From contig JAUDYN010000002.1 of assembly GCA_030407005.1 (NCBI GenBank), positions 496,001 to 560,000 on the forward strand: a DNA stretch of 64,000 nt, in the 5' to 3' direction. Position 1 is the first letter of the stretch. Each line of letters opens with the position of its first letter. Shown here piece by piece: positions 13,388-26,943 of this stretch. The notes under the pieces were generated by a model that was given only the letters and a program-made list of their open reading frames with translations, did not search any database and had not been told where the DNA came from. This DNA comes from Desarmillaria ectypa (Eukaryota > Basidiomycota > Agaricomycetes > Agaricales > Physalacriaceae). The position numbers and the translations under genes are program-made.

Positions 13388-16135
13388 TCACATTACACAG
13401 CACCCTTCTTGGAAAGGACATATATTATCCAGCCAAGACCACGAACGCTCCTCGCCAGCTATATCGCGTGTTGATATCGGACCTCCCGCCCTGCGAATCT
13501 CAATAACATACTCCTGATCTTCTTCTCCGTCCTGCGGTGCATCGTACCACCATCGGAGCAACTGCCCTTCAACAGACCACCGCCCCGCACTCACGGTCAC
13601 CTCTACATCAACCAAATTCCTCTCTGACAGGGTATGTAACAAGTCCTCCCCTCCCGTCAACGTCTGACTCGACCGCGAATCTGTCAAATTCGACGCCGAC
13701 GGAACACGAGATACGGAAGAGCTCGTGTCTACCGTACGATCCGAGCCGTCATCACTAAGCAGCCGGGAGTGTGCGTAATGCACCAGAGGAACGAAAATCT
13801 CCGTGCCCGGTGATTCCTCATCCACACCACCAGCTTTGAGCTTATCTTCGGCGCGCACAGTCACGATGAGCTTGAAATGCGCCTTCCGCAGGTCGAACGC
13901 GATGTCTTTCGGTCGGCCAATGACTTTATGGGGCCAGGGTCGGTTGAACGCCCGATCTGCCCTGGCCCCGTCCGTTAGGAACTGGTAGGGATTGTCCCGC
14001 CACCGCATCATGTAGAGCTCATGCCGTTGCTGCGCCCTCAGCTCCTCAAAGCTCGTCATATCGCCCATCCCTAGCGTAGCCAAAGAGAACGTCGATGCAG
14101 CCCACGCCGCTCGAACGTCGATGCCTTCGCCCGACATCTTCCGTTTCAATAAGCCCGCCTGTGACTCTGTACCTTTAAAGGGGTACTCGCAGTAGTCGTC
14201 CTCCTCCTTCCCCCTCCGCACACCCAGATCATCTGAGCTCCATAGACTCAGGTCTTCCATATTCCACCCATCGCCCCAGTCGTGACAGCTATCGGGACAA
14301 TATGTCCATACCGTCCAATTGATCGCGTTAGGGCCATCAGCGCCGTTGAGACTAGCGTCCAAGGCCCGTTCTTGTCGACTGTAGTCGCCCCTGTGCTTCC
14401 CATTGTCCGTCCAACCGTAACTCCGTTTATTATCCATGTCGAAAGGAGTACCTATCTCACCAAGAATGGTCGGATACGATCCCAGGGTAAGTGCATCTGC
14501 CTTGTACATGGAGAGTTGTTCCTGCAACGACTTCCGTATAGCAGTTTCCCCAACCTTCACAGCCTGTAGTGGAGAGGAATACTTTCCCCTCAATACTCCC
14601 AAAGCATCGGCATTAAACCAATTCCAGTGTCGTGTTATAAGCGTAAGTCCGTCGTAATAGTGGGGGGAGTACGCGGCACGGCCTTTGAGCACGCTCTCGT
14701 CGATAGGTGGCGGTGGTGCGAATACGGGGGGCTGGGCGAACATGATCGATTCCGGATGGGACTCCCTGATACGAGAGGTAAACGCCTCGAAATGGGGCTG
14801 CCAATAATCAGTAATAAACTCGACTTCGACCGGGGCGGCATCTGCACGTCGTGATGAAGGAACATATCGAAAGTAGTCGGGAAGAAGGATGTATCCTGAC
14901 TGTATGTCCCACACGCCGTGCTGCGCCCACACGCATGTTCCGAGCTGCCAGTCTTGGTGTCGCCGCCAGCCCCACTTTGGATGGATGCCTTCTGCGGTCT
15001 CGGTCTCCGGATCCGACCACATTTTGTATCCCTTGGGATCAATGGTAACACTGCCATTCCGTGACGGACCGAAGGCACCAAAGGACCAGTTATCTACTGT
15101 TTGGGCTTGGCCCATACCGAGACGGAGAGACTGGGCCGGAGAGGGATGGGTGCCTTTACGGAGGGTAGATCCCTGCTGAGTAGGGGACACATTAAGATCC
15201 TCCCAACCGCACAGGCCTTCAAAAGGCTCGTTCATGCTGTCCCAGCCAATGACGCATTCGTCCAATAGGTCGCCGGCATCCCTTATACGGTCGGCCATCT
15301 GGCCCATGGCCTCCGTAAAGTGCTCCTGGAGATAGTCCTGAATATTTTTATCATCGATGATGCATTTGGGCGCAAAGTCCCGGCCAGCGAAGTAGAGGGT
15401 GAATATGGTCTGCGATGCTAGGCGGCCGTAGTTGGTAGACCATAGCATGGCAGGTATCGAGGCAGGATCGGGATCATAAGGTGAAGGATATTCGGAGTGA
15501 ATAATGGCAGCCTGGGTCGCGGTAAAGTGCCTTGGCTCGATACCACATGCTGAAAGGGTCCAAATGGGAGCACCTGAGCCGCCCGAAAAGCGTGACCACT
15601 GGTACTCGTGAGCAAGACGGTCCGAGTCTGAAATAGGATACTCACGATATCCTGGTGTGGATCCATGTAGACTTTGAATCCGTAATCCTTGCACTTTCGT
15701 AGGACTCGCACCGTGTAGTCCATGTATTCGTAGTCGTAGAGGCCCCTGGTGGTACAAAGGTAACGCGCAGTTCGAGCACGACAGCGACGAGAATACTTAC
15801 GGTCCTTCATGCTCTAGTGCCTCCCATGTTACAGGGAAACGGAGCATATTGAAGCCCCAGCCCTTGAGGCGAGCCAAATGAACGTCGGCAGACCCGTCGT
15901 CGATGTTCAGCGGTCGTCCTATGAAGCTCTCACCTCCTTCCTCCGCTGTATCCCACAGTCCCTCAAGGATATAGGATGGCTTGCCCATGGGCGCCTTTGA
16001 AGAGCCCGAAAGATTGACTCCTCGAAGTAGTAATGTTCGACCCGCATTGTCAACGAAATTGCAATCAGTAGTGTGAATATATGATGATGAGGTGGGCTGT
16101 CCAGTTGCAGGAGATATTGAAGGGACTCTAGGCAT
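13388..16135 (-). CDS. GH5 beta-glucosidase (steryl-glucoside / glucosylceramide type)
   Basis: Three exons (minus: 16135-15801, 15745-15646, 15598-13388) give 881 residues. The start at 16135 ([13 protein letters not shown]) precedes the GH5 barrel, which opens with [15 protein letters not shown]. The [10 protein letters not shown] segment carries the acid/base Glu and GEIGTPFD the nucleophile Glu. The long insertions and C-terminal beta domain fit the fungal enzymes that cleave ergosteryl-glucoside or glucosylceramide (GH5_12 group, EGCrP2/Sgl1 type). There is no N-terminal signal peptide, consistent with a cytosolic or vacuolar catabolic role. The protein ends in CCVM, which fits a CaaX prenylation box and would tether it to membranes that hold its glycolipid substrates; this last point is inference. 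Confidence 0.87.
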
Positions 16136-19100
16136 TTTTCTATGAAGATAAAGAGGAAACAGAGTCCTCTCGTCGCTGTTGACGACGACGGGAAAAGGAG
16201 AAAGAGAAAGATGGGATAAGGAGACAATGACGCTCAATTGGTCAATATCAAGTCGTACCACAGGGTAAATCCTAATGCGGATATTTCAGATGGGGAAACA
16301 AGGGGCGATGCCGATGCCGGCAAATCGCTCTTCATCCTTCTCGGCGACGCCTCGACACTGGCCTCGCGAATTCTAGCATGTTTTTTTTTTCAAAGGATTA
16401 CCAGATAGCGTGCTAATCTCGTGTTTCGTTTCTTGGCCTACACCATCGTGGTTGTATATTTTTTGCTAGGCCTCCTTGCACCCCATCGCAAGATCGCACC
16501 AGGGCCCGCCTGATATCAAAGCCCAAAATGTTATGCCGAATTGTCATTTGCCTCACGATAGGCGCTAAATACGAATGGCCAGTAGAATCATTCTCATAAC
16601 TATGTTGATTCACCTCAAGTCCTTCTTCACCAGTATATACATTCTGTTCTTTCTTCTACACAGAATTGTAATTCAATTTGAATTCCGTTGTCGGTTTCAT
16701 GGACAGATCCATATCGTCGTTGATCATGATCCAAGTATTGGTTCACTCCGAATCGGAGAGCTGAACAGTGCTCCAAGTCCTGGTCGGGGAGTAAAGATAG
16801 TACAAAGTGTTCACCAGACCCGTGTACTGTGCGCGAAAGTATAGATGAAACAAATATCCACTCTTAAGCTTCTTCTGGGGTGCTTCGCCACTCCACTTGT
16901 ACTCCCCCCTTTTTTTGCGCCCAACTCTTCATGTTATTTCGGAGGAAGCAGTACCGTAGGCTTTCCATCTACTAGATTGTCTGATCATGTAAGTAGTACT
17001 GGTATTTCTAATTACAGTGGCCCAGGCACTTCTACACAGTGTACGGCACGCAGGTCGAAAGTATGGCACATTGTTCACTCGTCGTTTAATCATGTTAAAT
17101 AGCAATCGCTGAAAGATTACAACAGAAGAAAAACACGGACCGCGATTATTGTTCGGTATGAATGAACGTCCTGATGTTTTTTGACCTAATGAAGGAAAGC
17201 ATCCGCTCACTCCTGATAAGCAGCTATTTCGGGCCAGGCAAAAACCGGCGAAAATGGGTGGATAACATATGAAATTTTGACGAAGTCTTTTGGCCTCAGC
17301 AAGGGATTCGTTTTAATAGTAGAGCCGACAGATTTTGCTGTAGTCAGAAGACTTTGTCAAACTTTCCTCTATATTCCAATCATTTCCCTTGCATTTTGAC
17401 CGGTGAGGCACCTGTCAGGAGTGTGCTTTTTAATGCTGGTGGTGATTGCCATTTTTGGAGGGCAGACATTTGCCGTCGGCCTCTTACTTGCCGCCGGCAG
17501 CCCTGCTTTTAAACTTTTTATCGGCTCTTCGAATCTTCTTCCTACTCTCATCAATATGGTAGCCTATCTCCTGCTCCTGCTCAACTATCAAAAATTTTTG
17601 TGCTCGATATGAAGCCATCGAGAAATTTATCCAAGAATGCTATTACCAAGCATAGCTTGCTTTGTAATTTTGGTGACCGAAAAATTTTGTTGTTGTGGTA
17701 ATGCTCCACCTGATTCCTCATCGGTTACACAACTTCCGGAAAAATACAGCCACGAGGCTTCCACTATCCCCCGCCTTGACCGAAATACGCCGCATGGGGT
17801 TCGACCGCAGTCAAGTATCATAGTAAGCGACGTCCAGCCTGCGGCTGACATCACTTCCATCAGTTACGCTCTTGTAACACCAAATGAACATGAAAATGTT
17901 CAACGTGAAGCAAATAGACCCCCTTATCGGACATCGGTGCCCGCTAACGATAATCCTTGATGTCTCTCTAACGACCCTCCTTTTCTGATTCCATGACGGC
18001 AGCCGTCTCCAGCGTACTTTCTACTGGTCTCGTGGCACTTGCTTCCGAAGAAGTAGTTTTGTCACTTGAAACGCTCTTTGCTTAGCAGGAACACCGTTCT
18101 GTTGATGTTACTCCACCTCTGGTTTTATCAACCATTCCGTCGTCCCAAGTGTTTTCTAGAATTGCAACATTTTTAGATGCTCTTATTCTCAGTTTTATCG
18201 GAAGTTGACGATCTCGACGGAGCACGTATGCTCAGACCACATGTATTCGCAAAACATATTATTTATCCCCTCTCTCTTTCTCCACTTCACCGAATCGTAC
18301 TACTTTTATGTGAGTGCAAAACAAGAAATTTACCTTCCGAATTTTTGTGGTCCAATTCGTCCTACCCAACCGCTACGACACCACTTTCTTAGCCATATGT
18401 TCCAACAATAAATTGTAAGCGAGGCTGTGTTCACCGAAACATGATGCTATAACGCAGTTCAACGGAGCAACTGTTGATAAATTACAGCTCAGGCGAGAAT
18501 GAGACGTTTCATATCAGGGTATGTTTGGCGCTGATCATCCTCAAACACGCCCCGGCCGCGAATCGCATGGATAATTGGACGTCACTACACGTGAATATTG
18601 TCTAACTGAGCTTCTCTAGACCATTTAAGATGATCCCGCTGCCCGAGCCTCCCGCTAGCAACAGTTGGGCTTAGACAGCAAATTCTGATATTACACTTAT
18701 TGTGATCCTCAGATCGCCTACCTCCCGCAACAACAATTGCGTTCACGGCGTTCGACAGAGCTCCCAGAAAGCCACCTACAGCCGGAATGATTTCAATCTG
18801 CTAATTCTACAATTCGGCAACAAGACGCTATAACTCCCAAAGCTTAGACGCAAGTGCGACCGCCGAATAGCGAAATATAAGACGGCGGGTAGCGCAGAAA
18901 CGTATCTCTCCTTGACGATATTAGGCCATTGTTCAAGCGCCTTTTGCAAATCTCATTGACGTCCCCAAGCTCAGGTAGACTTCATTTTTTCGAGGCGCGC
19001 GGCTCTGTTTATAACCGCCGGGTATCCGCAATCAAATGATTTGATTGTAGATGCCCGACTCTTGCTCTGAGCATTTTGCAGAGCGCTTACGCTTGCGTTC

Positions 19101-21160
19101 TTATGACTGGATCCGCGCTCAGACCCCATGATAAATCGGCTACTCCGCGGGCGAGTCTTTTCTTTTTGTTCCATGTTCTTTCCGTTGTTCGTGTTACAGG
19201 ATAGACGACCTAATATTATGTTTGATCCCAGAATTTTTTTAATTTAAAGAAAACACGGCATCGCCACACAGAGCAATGGATAAGAGTAGGACCTTCTATT
19301 TCTCTGTACTTTTCCGAAGACACTGACCTCCCAGATGTGTCTGTATACCCTCAATCTGACTTTCGTAGGTCATCAAATGTGTTTACCTCCGTGTCTCAAA
19401 CGTATCTGAGACGTTGAACGTGAGACTGCTAGCTCTCAGGCGTCTGAAAACCACATCACACTCGTGAGTCCCTCTTCTTGTCTTTTCCCCTATTGTCACG
19501 TATCTTCACCAGGTCGAAACTCTGGGGAAATTACAGCCGCCCCAAGTCTATGTTCCCTAATATTAAGGAGTCGAAAACTCCTTTACGGAATGTACCAAAG
19601 CTGCAATCACGTCCATCAAGTACAGTCCCAAGGGAGGGATCATCATCCAAATCAGAGCCCCACGATAGTTTTAGATATATCAGACAACGCGCGCTGCGCT
19701 CATATTTATCCAGTGCTGTGGCGAATTTCAGGTAAGTTAACCTGTAAAGACCTTCACTACGCTGACTGTGGGGTTTATGGACAGTGCGAGGCCTGCATTG
19801 CCCGACCGATGGAACTTAAATGCGGCGAGCCCTGGGTCTGTACTTCTTAGCCATTTAACAATTGGCACGGCTTATGATATTTGATAGCTGGGCATCGAAA
19901 CTATGGTCTACCAAAGCAAGAGACTAACGACGCCTGAGTCTGTTCACCGTAGCCTCGAAATGATAGAATTAGCTCCTAAGGGCATCTACCCTGAATGCCC
20001 AGGTGTAAACCTGATTCAGATTCTGAAAAGGGACGATATCATTTCTGGGGGGCACCAATCCTATCACCAAACTAGGATGCGACGGGACGGAAAGACAGGT
20101 TCAACTTCACTATGTAAGGTATCACGGTTCGGGCGTTGAAAGCTCGGCTGACGCTTTGATAGGGTAACTGCAAACGAATAATTAACCTGAGCTGTTGACA
20201 TGGCCTACTCACACTCCACGCACCGACATTCTTGACTGTCACAGCGGTTTATATTAGAACTTGCTGGTGCTAATTTTCAGGTGATTCTCATTTGAGCCTC
20301 TTTAATGGCATATCTTTATCTCCTCCACAGGACCTATCGGATGACTCAGTCGAGAGGATAAGGAATACCAGGTTGTTGTGTGTGCCTAGAACAAGTTCAG
20401 GTATCTGGACAGTTGAGGCCGCATTTGTGGTTTGGATTGCTTGCTAGTCGTTGCTCACCGAGATGAGAAACTAGCAAAATCAAAATCTGCTTGTAGCACT
20501 TACGCGCATTTCTTATAGATGTCGGTCAATATCAAAGCAATAAAAGAGAAGGAAACCGGCATGTCGTAGATTCATCAACAGTTTATTGAGATCATGAGGG
20601 ACTGGTCCGAGTTTAATTGGCAAGTGTACACGCCAATACTCCAACATTTGAGCGAACTCCCTGCCCCCTGGAAAAATGGAAAAGAAATATGAAACCAGTG
20701 GGGTTTACTTACCGACACCATCTCTAAACATTTTCTAGGATCTTGCCCACGTATAGCCACTGTCAGTTAGGTATTATAGAGCTAGACTCGATGACGTCGA
20801 TCAAATATACGTTATAGTTTTATAAACTGTCATCAAGCTGCAGAAGGCTTCGCGGCCGTGCTTTTATGTCGTGATTAGCTTTTTCCAATGACCGCCACAC
20901 TGAACAGGAATCCTTCGCGTAATGTCTTGGCCACAGAAAACAACCCAGATTCGCTGCTGCCATTGAACGGGACTGGATGAGCGTTGAAGGTAGCGAATCT
21001 GCTTCGACGGCGACAAGACGCTATCCTACGAAGGTTGGGGGATCTATTATTTCTCGTGCGTGTTAACACGCCCTCTTAACGAAAATAATATCCAATGAAA
21101 GCAATTATACATTTTATAACCAGAAGATGGATATTCCGGATATAATTTCTTGCAAGCCTT
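16136..21160. other. 5 kb without a recognisable gene
   Basis: No exon chain with a known domain on either strand. Two plus-strand frames at 17403-17612 (hydrophobic) and 17637-17960 (Ser/Pro-rich) could be a small membrane protein gene, but I cannot join them convincingly. The segment 18600-19200 shows mixed short frames only. No LTR ends, tRNA or tandem arrays were seen. Confidence 0.45.
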
Positions 21161-22403
21161 TCAGGCTTCAACGCCGGACAGGAAATTGACGAGGATCTTG
21201 AAATAGCTAATGGCGAAATAGATTGAGTGATGTGCGCTAGATGATGACGACGCTAAAAGGACTCACTTATCCGGCTCCTCGTACATAGGTACGTGTGAAC
21301 TGTTTTGCAGCTCAACCCACTTACACTTGGGTATGTTCAGGAAAAACGGTCGAACAGCCGGCTCCCACATCTCATCCTGCGGCGCACTGATAAGGAGAGT
21401 GGGACAAGTCACATTATGGAGGACGTCAATGACGCTCCAGTCCTTCAGTCTCTTGCTCATAGTAAATTCGGGGTGTCCTACACAGCAAGAGTTCAGTCGT
21501 CTAGGCGGACCTTCATTATGGACTTTATGGACTCTCGGAAAGCTTACTATTATCTTTTGCATTCCCCATCGATTGCACCAGCTTCTCTGGCCAAGGTGTC
21601 AGTGTACAGAGATGGATGTTTCGATAAACGGCCAGCGTCTCTTTATATTCCTGCGATTCCGTGGTTCCTTCGGCTTCGTGCTTTCGAAGTACATCACCGA
21701 GCCCATCAGGGAGTTGATCTCTCCAATATTGAGCACCCTGAATATAGAGCTTGGACGAACAAAACGTGTTGGAAAGAATCAGGCGCTTGAGGCCGGGGTG
21801 CATACGGTTTGAGGCGTAGTCACTGCCGAAGATGCCTGTAGCGCTTGTCGGTGTATTGTTCAATTCGAGGAAACGTCAGACCACATACCTCCCCATGAAT
21901 GCCCGAGAAGATCAAAGTTATCCCTTATTCCAAGGTGCTTAAGCAAGTTGTCGAGTTCGTCGTTGAAGAGATCAACCGTCCAGAATTCGGGAGCCGAGTC
22001 AGGGTATTGACGAAGACCGATTTGGTCATAGAATACAACCGGTATGCTAGTTTTCGCCATTGTTTAAATGGCTGAAAATGGAGCCTTCAGAGGTACATAC
22101 CCAGCATCAGTGAAGAGTCTTTCATGTGGCCTGCAGAACGTCAGTTTATCGGTTGACTTTGAGTCTGGAGGAAAGTGGACTCACGTCATACTGTTTGACG
22201 ACTCGCCAGTTACCAAGAGAACCGCAAAGACGCGTGAGTACTTACTACACATGATTAAATCCTGGACCGCCGTGTAACATGACTATCGGCCTTTTCTTAC
22301 TAGTGTGGACGTCGCCCAAAATCTTGTACCATGTCTGAAATGTGCGATCTCCAACCACAAAATCGACGGTCCCGGTGCTCGTTGGTGCAGTGGATTCGGT
22401 CAT
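21161..22403 (-). CDS. Prolyl-iminopeptidase-like alpha/beta hydrolase (PIP-1)
   Basis: Family S33 type. In order on the minus strand: MTESTAPTSTGTVDFVVGDR start, HGGPGFNHV (oxyanion loop), IPVVFYDQIG, GHSWGG (nucleophile Ser), the lid segment with DVLRKHEAEGTTESQEY, SAPQDE (acid) and NSSHVP (His), and a final exon ending FLSGVEA. Introns follow HGGPG, GHSWGG and the last PDK/N. Two joins do not read in frame with standard splice sites: between HGGPG and IPVV, and near 21540 after SMGNAKDN. The copy may therefore be damaged or use small introns I cannot place. The family removes N-terminal Pro from peptides, but fungal members also act on other substrates. It is divergent from the UstYa-like gene at 22972. 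Confidence 0.7.
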
Positions 22404-22971
22404 CGTACGAGTGATAAGTGCCTCGCTTCCGTCTCTTAAAAAGATTGTTTGGGATCTGAGAACCACAAGGAATCCGTCAACAAGGGAAAAGTCCGAGCTA
22501 TCATCTCATGACCATTTGATGTGGATAGGAGCTGTGGGGATGATCATTCTACGAAAAGAGCACCGGACCGAGGGCCCCCAAGCATGTTTCGCTGGAGTTC
22601 TTCGTGATGGACTGATGGAGAAATGACATCTATGCCTGGAAATCTATCCGACTATTCTGATGTCAGTGGATCTTGCGCTATGTACAGCTGATGAACTGTC
22701 AGGTTGCGAATCGAACTGGTGCGTTTAACCGGTATAATCTGATGTCCCCAATGAAGTCCCAAATCCCCTAGACTGGGCAGAATGGTCGTCAAATCTCCGA
22801 CAACGAATCGAGCGAGGTTACAGTTTCAATACGTTTACGAAAGGCCGTCTGATCATAATTGGGATAACTTCCAGATCTCGAGCGCTTGTTCACGATCATC
22901 ATTCCGTTAGTGTCTGGAGCGAATGGGCCTGTACTCGTTTCCCTTACACATTCTATCTTTCGGTAGCAGCA

Positions 22972-23630
22972 ATGTCCGCAATATCTATGCCCTCCCAATC
23001 TCGCCTCTTCAGAATCGCCTTCGCGCTGGTGTCTGTGATCGCAGTGATTCTTGTGGGATGTGCTACCCCAGTTGCATTGAAGATATTCCTTCGTCAGCAT
23101 GCACGTACGCTTCAAGTTTGTATTCAATCTCTTCGTTGGAAATCTGATGATGTTGGCCAGATTCATCCAAGACTAACTCTCCGCTCTCCTTCTCGCCTGT
23201 ATACGCTTCCCCGGTCGCCATGCATTATGAAGGGACAACAGTGCGCTACGGCATGGAGGGACACGAGAGCGACGAAGAGTTTGCGAAACTCCTCCCGTCT
23301 GGTGGCCACACGGTGCACGTTTCTCCATCAAATTCAGTCGACGATGCCGAGACGTACACCGTGACGCTCTTCCACCAGCTCAAATGCCTCGACATCATCC
23401 GTAGGGAATACGGAGAGACGTACCCATCAACGCCAGAGTTGACACAACACTGTCTGACGTATCTTCATCAGACGATTCTCTGCAGGCCATATTTGGGGTT
23501 GGAGGTGACGAAGAACGTCGCGGCGACGGCGAAGAGGAGCCGGGAGATGGTGTGTAGAGACTGGGAGGCGATGTATGAAGAAGCGGAGAAGAACCAGGCA
23601 GCGTATAATAGTGCCATTCGCAGTGCTTAG
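22972..23630 (+). CDS. UstYa-like (DUF3328) membrane oxidase, copy a
   Basis: Two exons (22972-23115, 23172-23630; donor GTTTGT) give 200 residues. A single N-terminal helix (FRIAFALVSVIAVILVG) anchors the protein. The lumenal domain has VRYGMEGHESDEEFAKLLP, then LFHQLKCLDIIRRE and TQHCLTYLHQTILCRP. These correspond to the two HxxHC motifs of UstYa-like proteins, but both are altered: HQLKC has Lys for the second His and the second motif keeps only HC. UstYa homologues catalyse oxidative cyclisation or other oxidations in RiPP and mycotoxin pathways. The altered motifs leave open whether this copy is active. It is clearly divergent from copies b, c and d. Confidence 0.83.
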
Positions 23631-25912
23631 TATGTATTTATCCCCTCGCCAGATTTAGTTAATATGCACCTTGAACGGGGGTCAGCAAGGAAATTCCTGA
23701 CAATTTAGCACTAGTTGTGGCCATGAACGAGACTTACAAAAGCACATCTGGCCAGCCGGCCCCAGCGACAATCTTTGTCGCACCTTCTACAGGACATGCG
23801 AATACTTAGATAGGCACTATCTGAATATGCTAGTCGTCGAGCTCCCAGCGAAGCAGGAAAGCGAGTATTGTATTTGCACTAATATAATCCTTACACCCTT
23901 CGTAGCTTGAGGCGTGGCTTCTACTGGCTGACCCTTTAAAAAATGAATTTCACTATCCTCGAGCTTACAAGGCTACCGCACCTAAGTATCTGCTGCATAC
24001 ACCTCCTCTGCATCCATTCTATGAATCTTTTCGTGTGATGGTGATGAGGGTGAGCCATGATGTGAAACTCAATAGACAAAACCAGAGTTTAGCATACCCT
24101 TTGCGCAGCTTGGTTATGAATAGAGAAACAAGGGAAGTAAGAAAGACTCACACAGACGCCGTAAATCTTTCATCTTCCACCAGTCACCAATGTCGTATTG
24201 TTTTATTGCCAGTCGAATAAATCGCGGTGGTAGTTAGGATGGTCGATGCGTCGTCCTCTATCCATGAAGAACTCCTTATTGTGCCCGTCATCGCGTCGGT
24301 ACGATGTTCATCTGAGCTGCAGGGGCTACAAGAAATACAGTCAAGCGACAACGGTCGTCGTTCGTACCAAGGGTTGCCGGTAATTCCCGAAACGATGTCT
24401 GGCCAACAAAGTGGACGCTTTCCGGCAGCTGTCAGGTTCTCTCTGTCCAACTAGACACAAAACGGTTGATGAGAATGACTCTGTCAAAATCATATCAAAG
24501 CGCTAGTCCAGGCACATTACTACGCTTGAGTGGGGGGAGACCCGAAATAATAAACTGTCCCAACCTTAGCGTTCAAGGTGCGTCCGTCCTTATGAAGGTT
24601 GTGGCTATATCACTGTTCACTGTCTTCCACTGCCGTCGATAACTGCGCTCAGCCTTTACGACGCGGTACTTCCGATGTGTAAAGCCATTTGAAGATGAAG
24701 AGCGCTAGTAACCCACCAAAGGAAATGGGCTGATTACCATGTACGTTGTATGCTATCCTTTTCGGCAATTCTCTTACATGGCATCGGGCAGATTTTGGAC
24801 TCGTGGTCATCAGCAGCGAGGGCTATGAAGGATAATACACCGCGTAAATGGTCTATCATCCACATGATGCCAGTTAGGCCTTGTGTGAAGATGTTATCGA
24901 GAAGCTATGGCAGTGCATTTCTCCGTGGCTTGTTTTCCACTTGCTTCTCAGTGACATGTGCTCAACCAGCAGGTCGCAGCCTTTTCTTGCAGTTCAAGCG
25001 GTGTTCTGTCTCGTTTAAGCATCGCCATGTATACCGGTAAGAAATTAGCCACTACATCCGACATTATCACAGCCTGACCAGAATGATAGACCAAACAAAG
25101 CGCTTCTCCAGAGCTTGGCGTAACTGTTCATCATTCGAAAGCGCGTCTTTCTTAAGTGCACTCCTATCGGCATTATTGAGTCTGGATCAAGTCAATCCAA
25201 TGTAAACTTAACGTGAGGCTCGGGAGACCCACATTACAACTCTGGCCCGAGTGTGGATCACATTGCTGGACTAGACCTCGTCTCGCTTTGCCTAGACATC
25301 TGCTTTGATGCCATCTAGCCGGAAAGCCACTTCATTCAGTCCGACGAGAAGTTCAAGGCAAGTTGAAATATCTATATCAGCTCAGAATTTTTTGGTTTCT
25401 GGTGCTAATGTCAACAAAGGAACAAGCGCATGGTATTTTAACCACTCTTTCATTCTTTCGTTTTCGGGAATGTGACCTGTTTGAAGAGAGGGAAACATTC
25501 ATTACCTCAGCGACACTCACCATAGGTCATTTGAAGCCGCCGCAGTGGCTAGCTATAGTACGTGTTTAACCGTCTCGGCTTTTAGGATAAAATACAGATG
25601 TTTCTGTTTCGGCCTGCTCATATTACCCGGCGAACGATGCAAAAGCTCATCTATATGGTTTTCGCTTTGGTGCAGAGGCATTCAATTGCTGGAAGACCCA
25701 AAAGGGTTGAATACTCCCACAAAACATTCTCATACCAACATCGCCCATCAAGCATCTCACATCTCGCGATTGTAGGGTATCTCCGAGGGACATGGCGTAT
25801 CACGTACACCTCAGGATCAAATGACGAGACATGATCCATGTGAATGCCCCCATCCATTTCGAACGAAATATAGGTTTAGGGAACAACTTGACTGGGCTAC
25901 AAGATATCCACG
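23631..25912. other. 2.3 kb without a recognisable gene
   Basis: Short frames on both strands, none with a domain I recognise or a supportable exon chain. It lies between UstYa-like copy a and the first But2-like gene and contains the promoter of the latter. Confidence 0.45.
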
Positions 25913-26943
25913 ATGGTGCTCAGCTCATATCGCTACACTCGTTTCCACCGTTCGTCGAGCTCAGATGAGCTGTCCACCAAAGATTCAGATGGTCCCTCCT
26001 CCGAGCATGAACTTGGACCGCTCTGCTCTCACTGCCAGCGCGCACTATCTCATTCCAAAAACTCTGATCCTACGCTCTCGTTCTGGGCTATCATAATCTC
26101 TCTCATTTCCTTGTCTCTCAACTGCATCATCTTCCTCGCCTCATCCAAATTCTCTGACCAATGTATGGACCCCATGTTGTCCGTTACGAACGACAACATT
26201 CACCTCCTCCGCCGGCCAACACCATTCATTGGTTTCGATAATATCACACGACCCGTCCCACCTGTATACAGGGAGTTCATCAATTTCCCTCAAGTCATAC
26301 AGCAAGTCAACAAGGAACGCCCAGGTTTCGTATATGATGACGACCCGCTCAGATACATGAGCAGACGGGGCCTCGTTTCGCCTGAAGAACGCCGCGTCCA
26401 AGCGACCGACAAGGTGATCCAATTCCTTTTTTCGTTTGTTCATTGTTTTGATACATTCCTAGGTGTCCACGCTTGCCCAATTCCGCGCCATCGACTACGG
26501 AATGGAAAGATGCGAGATCCACGTCCGGTTCCCTATCAATACCACGACAGCCGCCTCGTCTGGCCGCCCTTTCTTGCTCTCCGTCAACCGTCTCGAGTCT
26601 CCCATTCCTATCAACACTAAGAAGCTTTCTTATGCGAACAAGCCAGGCTTGGTGTCGACTCTTGCTCAAATTCGTGTCGACCAGGCCAGTGCGGAAGAGG
26701 AGGTCCATTGGTGGCAACGTTTCGATTGTCGGTGGGATGAATTGTTCACGTTTGAACTTGCATGTTCTGATACTGAAAGGCTTGGAGATGGTGCTGACAA
26801 TTGTTGGATTGAGTGGTGGCAGAATAGAGAGGGGAAGGATCCGCGGTCAGGTATGAGTGATTTTTCCCTCGATAGTCGCTGCACCTGACTGACTGTCCCC
26901 TCATAATGCAGCTATATATGTGAAGCAGCATTCGACGGTTTAA
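25913..26943 (+). CDS. Type II membrane protein, But2-C-like family (set A)
   Basis: Three exons (25913-26413, 26463-26850, 26912-26943) join to 306 residues. A polar Ser-rich N-terminus with a CxxC (CSHCQR) precedes one membrane helix (FWAIIISLISLSLNCIIFLA). A lumenal domain follows with the pattern RRPTPFIGFDNI, FINFPQVIQQVN, AQFRAIDYGMERCEIHV, FELACSD and a terminal IYVKQHSTV. This order is shared by a large agaricomycete family that I believe is often labelled But2 C-terminal-domain-like; the function is unknown. It converges on the small peptide gene 345 bp downstream. Two further copies (48201-49212 and the split copy 35810-36481 plus 54566-54747) are pseudogenes, so this is the only intact one in the window. 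Confidence 0.68.

Noticed and set aside
17403..17960. Possible two-exon membrane protein
   Set aside because: The hydrophobic and polar frames cannot be joined with convincing splice sites and match no family I know.
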